DNA of 5,552 bases. Source: a bacterium (lineage in GTDB: Bacteria; Verrucomicrobiota; Verrucomicrobiae; Limisphaerales; J093). This document shows positions 4,448 through 5,552 of this stretch, one piece after another. The notes beneath the pieces were generated by a model that made no database searches, was not told where the DNA came from, and worked only from the letters and a program-made list of their open reading frames with translations. Location of the stretch: NCBI GenBank assembly GCA_021839785.1, contig JAKCAB010000389.1, positions 1-5,552 of the forward strand. Direction: 5' to 3'. The first letter of the stretch is position 1; each line of letters opens with the position of its first letter. Both the position numbers and the translations under genes were made by a program.

Positions 4448-5552
4448 ATGAAACCCGTTCTTCCACTGTTCATCATGATCGACGCGATGGGCTGGGAAAT
4501 CCTGCGCGGCGACAGTTTCGGTCAGGATTTCGCCCCCACCCGCAAGCGGCTGGACACCGTCTTCGGCTACAGCTCGACCTGCGTGCCCTCCATCCTCAGC
4601 GGACGCTGGCCGGATGAACACCGCAACTGGTCCTACTTCGTCCACGACCCGGAGCGCTCGCCCTTCCGGTTCCTGCGCCCGCTCCGCCGGCTGCCGACGG
4701 CCGTCACCAGCCGGCGTATTTTTCGGCGTTGGTTGACCCGGCTGGTGAAGGCGCGCCTGAATTTCCGCGGCTACTTCGACCTTTACAACATCCCGTTCCG
4801 GCACATTCACCTCTACGACTTCACGGAAAAGAAGAGCCCGTTGCAACCCGGCGGCATGAACCGTGGCGGGAACATCTTCGATTTCCTCGTCGAACGGCAG
4901 GTGCCCTACTTCGTCAGCGACCCCGCGAAGTCCGAGGAGACAAACCGCGACGCGCTGATCGAACAACTCCATGAAGGCCGGGTGGACTTCGCGTTCCTGT
5001 ATTGGCCCGGCCTGGATGGCCTGCTCCACCGGGTCGGCAACCTGTCGCCGGAGGTGCCAGCCCGGCTGGGTGTTTACGAGGATTGGATTCGGCAGTTGCT
5101 GGAAGCGGCCGAGGAGCAATACGAAGCAGTCCAACTCTACGTCTTCAGCGACCACGGCATGGCGAATTGCGACGAGCATCTCGACCTGAAGGCGCGCATC
5201 GAGGCCTTGCCGGTGCGGATGGAGCGCGATTACGCGGTGGTCTATGACTCCACGATGGCGCGGTTCTGGTTCTTCAACGACCGCGCGCGGCAGCTCATCA
5301 CCGGCGAACTGAAGCAGGTGCCGCAGGGCCGGATCGTGCCGGACGCCGAGCTGGCGGACCTGCGAACGTTGTTTCCCGACCGCTATTTTGGCGAACTGAT
5401 CTTTCTGGTGCGTGAGGGGGTGCTGATCGTGCCGAGCCACATGGGCGAACGGCCGATCCGCGCCATGCACGGCTATCACCCGGCGGAAAAACACAGTTAC
5501 GCCGCGTTGCTCACCAACCAGCCGGCGATTCCGGAGGACATCACCGCCATCC
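4448..5552 (+). CDS. Alkaline phosphatase superfamily phosphodiesterase/nucleotide pyrophosphatase-like protein (3' end outside window)
   Basis: The frame from ATG 4448 is open to the window end: 368 codons, no stop. I translated it codon by codon. The residues match type I phosphodiesterase/nucleotide pyrophosphatase enzymes, which hydrolyse phosphate mono- or diesters with two divalent metals. Asp12 (I-M-I-D-A-M-G) is the first metal ligand. Thr44 in S-S-T-C-V-P-S-I-L-S-G is the expected nucleophile, followed by W-P-D-E-H (His58). Asp190 and His194 (G-L-D-G-L-L-H) and Asp235-His236 (F-S-D-H-G-M) are further metal ligands, and His344 (H-G-Y-H-P) is the last. No signal peptide is evident: the protein starts directly with the first beta-strand, so it is probably cytoplasmic. 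An arginine-rich stretch occupies about residues 75-105. The substrate is unknown; relatives act on nucleotide sugars, phosphonates, lipid head groups or glycan phosphates. The 313-base spacer suggests a transcription unit separate from the signalling operon. ATG 4448 precedes the conserved Asp by the usual distance, with no clear ribosome-binding site. Confidence 0.87.
   Translation, partial: MKPVLPLFIMIDAMGWEILRGDSFGQDFAPTRKRLDTVFGYSSTCVPSILSGRWPDEHRNWSYFVHDPERSPFRFLRPLRRLPTAVTSRRIFRRWLTRLVKARLNFRGYFDLYNIPFRHIHLYDFTEKKSPLQPGGMNRGGNIFDFLVERQVPYFVSDPAKSEETNRDALIEQLHEGRVDFAFLYWPGLDGLLHRVGNLSPEVPARLGVYEDWIRQLLEAAEEQYEAVQLYVFSDHGMANCDEHLDLKARIEALPVRMERDYAVVYDSTMARFWFFNDRARQLITGELKQVPQGRIVPDAELADLRTLFPDRYFGELIFLVREGVLIVPSHMGERPIRAMHGYHPAEKHSYAALLTNQPAIPEDITAI

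Noticed and set aside
4379..5494. 371-residue open frame on the minus strand
   Set aside because: The + strand frame from 4448 has every catalytic residue of a known enzyme superfamily over the same bases, so the minus frame is a shadow.
1..5552. CRISPR array, tRNA, rRNA, insertion sequence or attachment site
   Set aside because: I saw no regularly spaced direct repeats, no tRNA cloverleaf or rRNA blocks, no transposase motifs and no terminal repeats.

Overview
This 5,552-base window is GC-rich (my visual impression is the low-to-mid 60s percent; not computed) and all recognisable genes lie on the + strand. None of the gene starts is preceded by a convincing Shine-Dalgarno sequence. The gene content (polysaccharide glycosyltransferase, a sugar-nucleotidyltransferase-like beta-helix protein, and a STAS / HATPase-GAF-PP2C partner-switching set) suggests an environmental bacterium, most plausibly of the Verrucomicrobiota/Planctomycetota type. 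That placement is inference, because no rRNA or single-lineage marker is present.

Layout. (A) 1-1319: the end of a GT4-family glycosyltransferase, then after 10 bases a protein with a worn-down sugar nucleotidyltransferase fold and a left-handed beta-helix. This looks like the tail of a cell-surface polysaccharide cluster. (B) 1320-1377: a short spacer holding two overlapping, mutually exclusive inverted repeats. (C) 1378-4134: a compact four-gene signalling operon with gaps of 10 and 6 bases and then a 4-base ATGA overlap. It encodes two tandem STAS proteins, a 588-residue fusion of an RsbW-like kinase, a GAF sensor domain and a PP2C/SpoIIE phosphatase, and a stand-alone CheY-like receiver. 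(D) 4135-4447: a 313-base non-coding spacer, less GC-rich than its surroundings, with hairpins and a cluster of TTGCA/TGCAA words. (E) 4448 to the window end: the first 368 codons of an alkaline-phosphatase-superfamily phosphodiesterase whose reading frame has no stop in the window.

How they may work together. The fusion protein carries both opposing activities of a partner switch: a serine kinase that would phosphorylate a STAS protein and a phosphatase that would undo it. Its substrates are most likely the two STAS proteins encoded just upstream. The first STAS has the usual phosphorylatable Ser (DSSG). The second has Asp at exactly that place (DSDG), as if permanently phosphorylated. No sigma factor is in view. 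The arrangement resembles SypE/SypA of Vibrio fischeri and HsbR/HsbA of Pseudomonas, where a kinase-phosphatase fusion sets the state of a STAS protein to control biofilm or motility. With polysaccharide genes alongside, control of an exopolysaccharide is the leading hypothesis, but it is inferred from context only.
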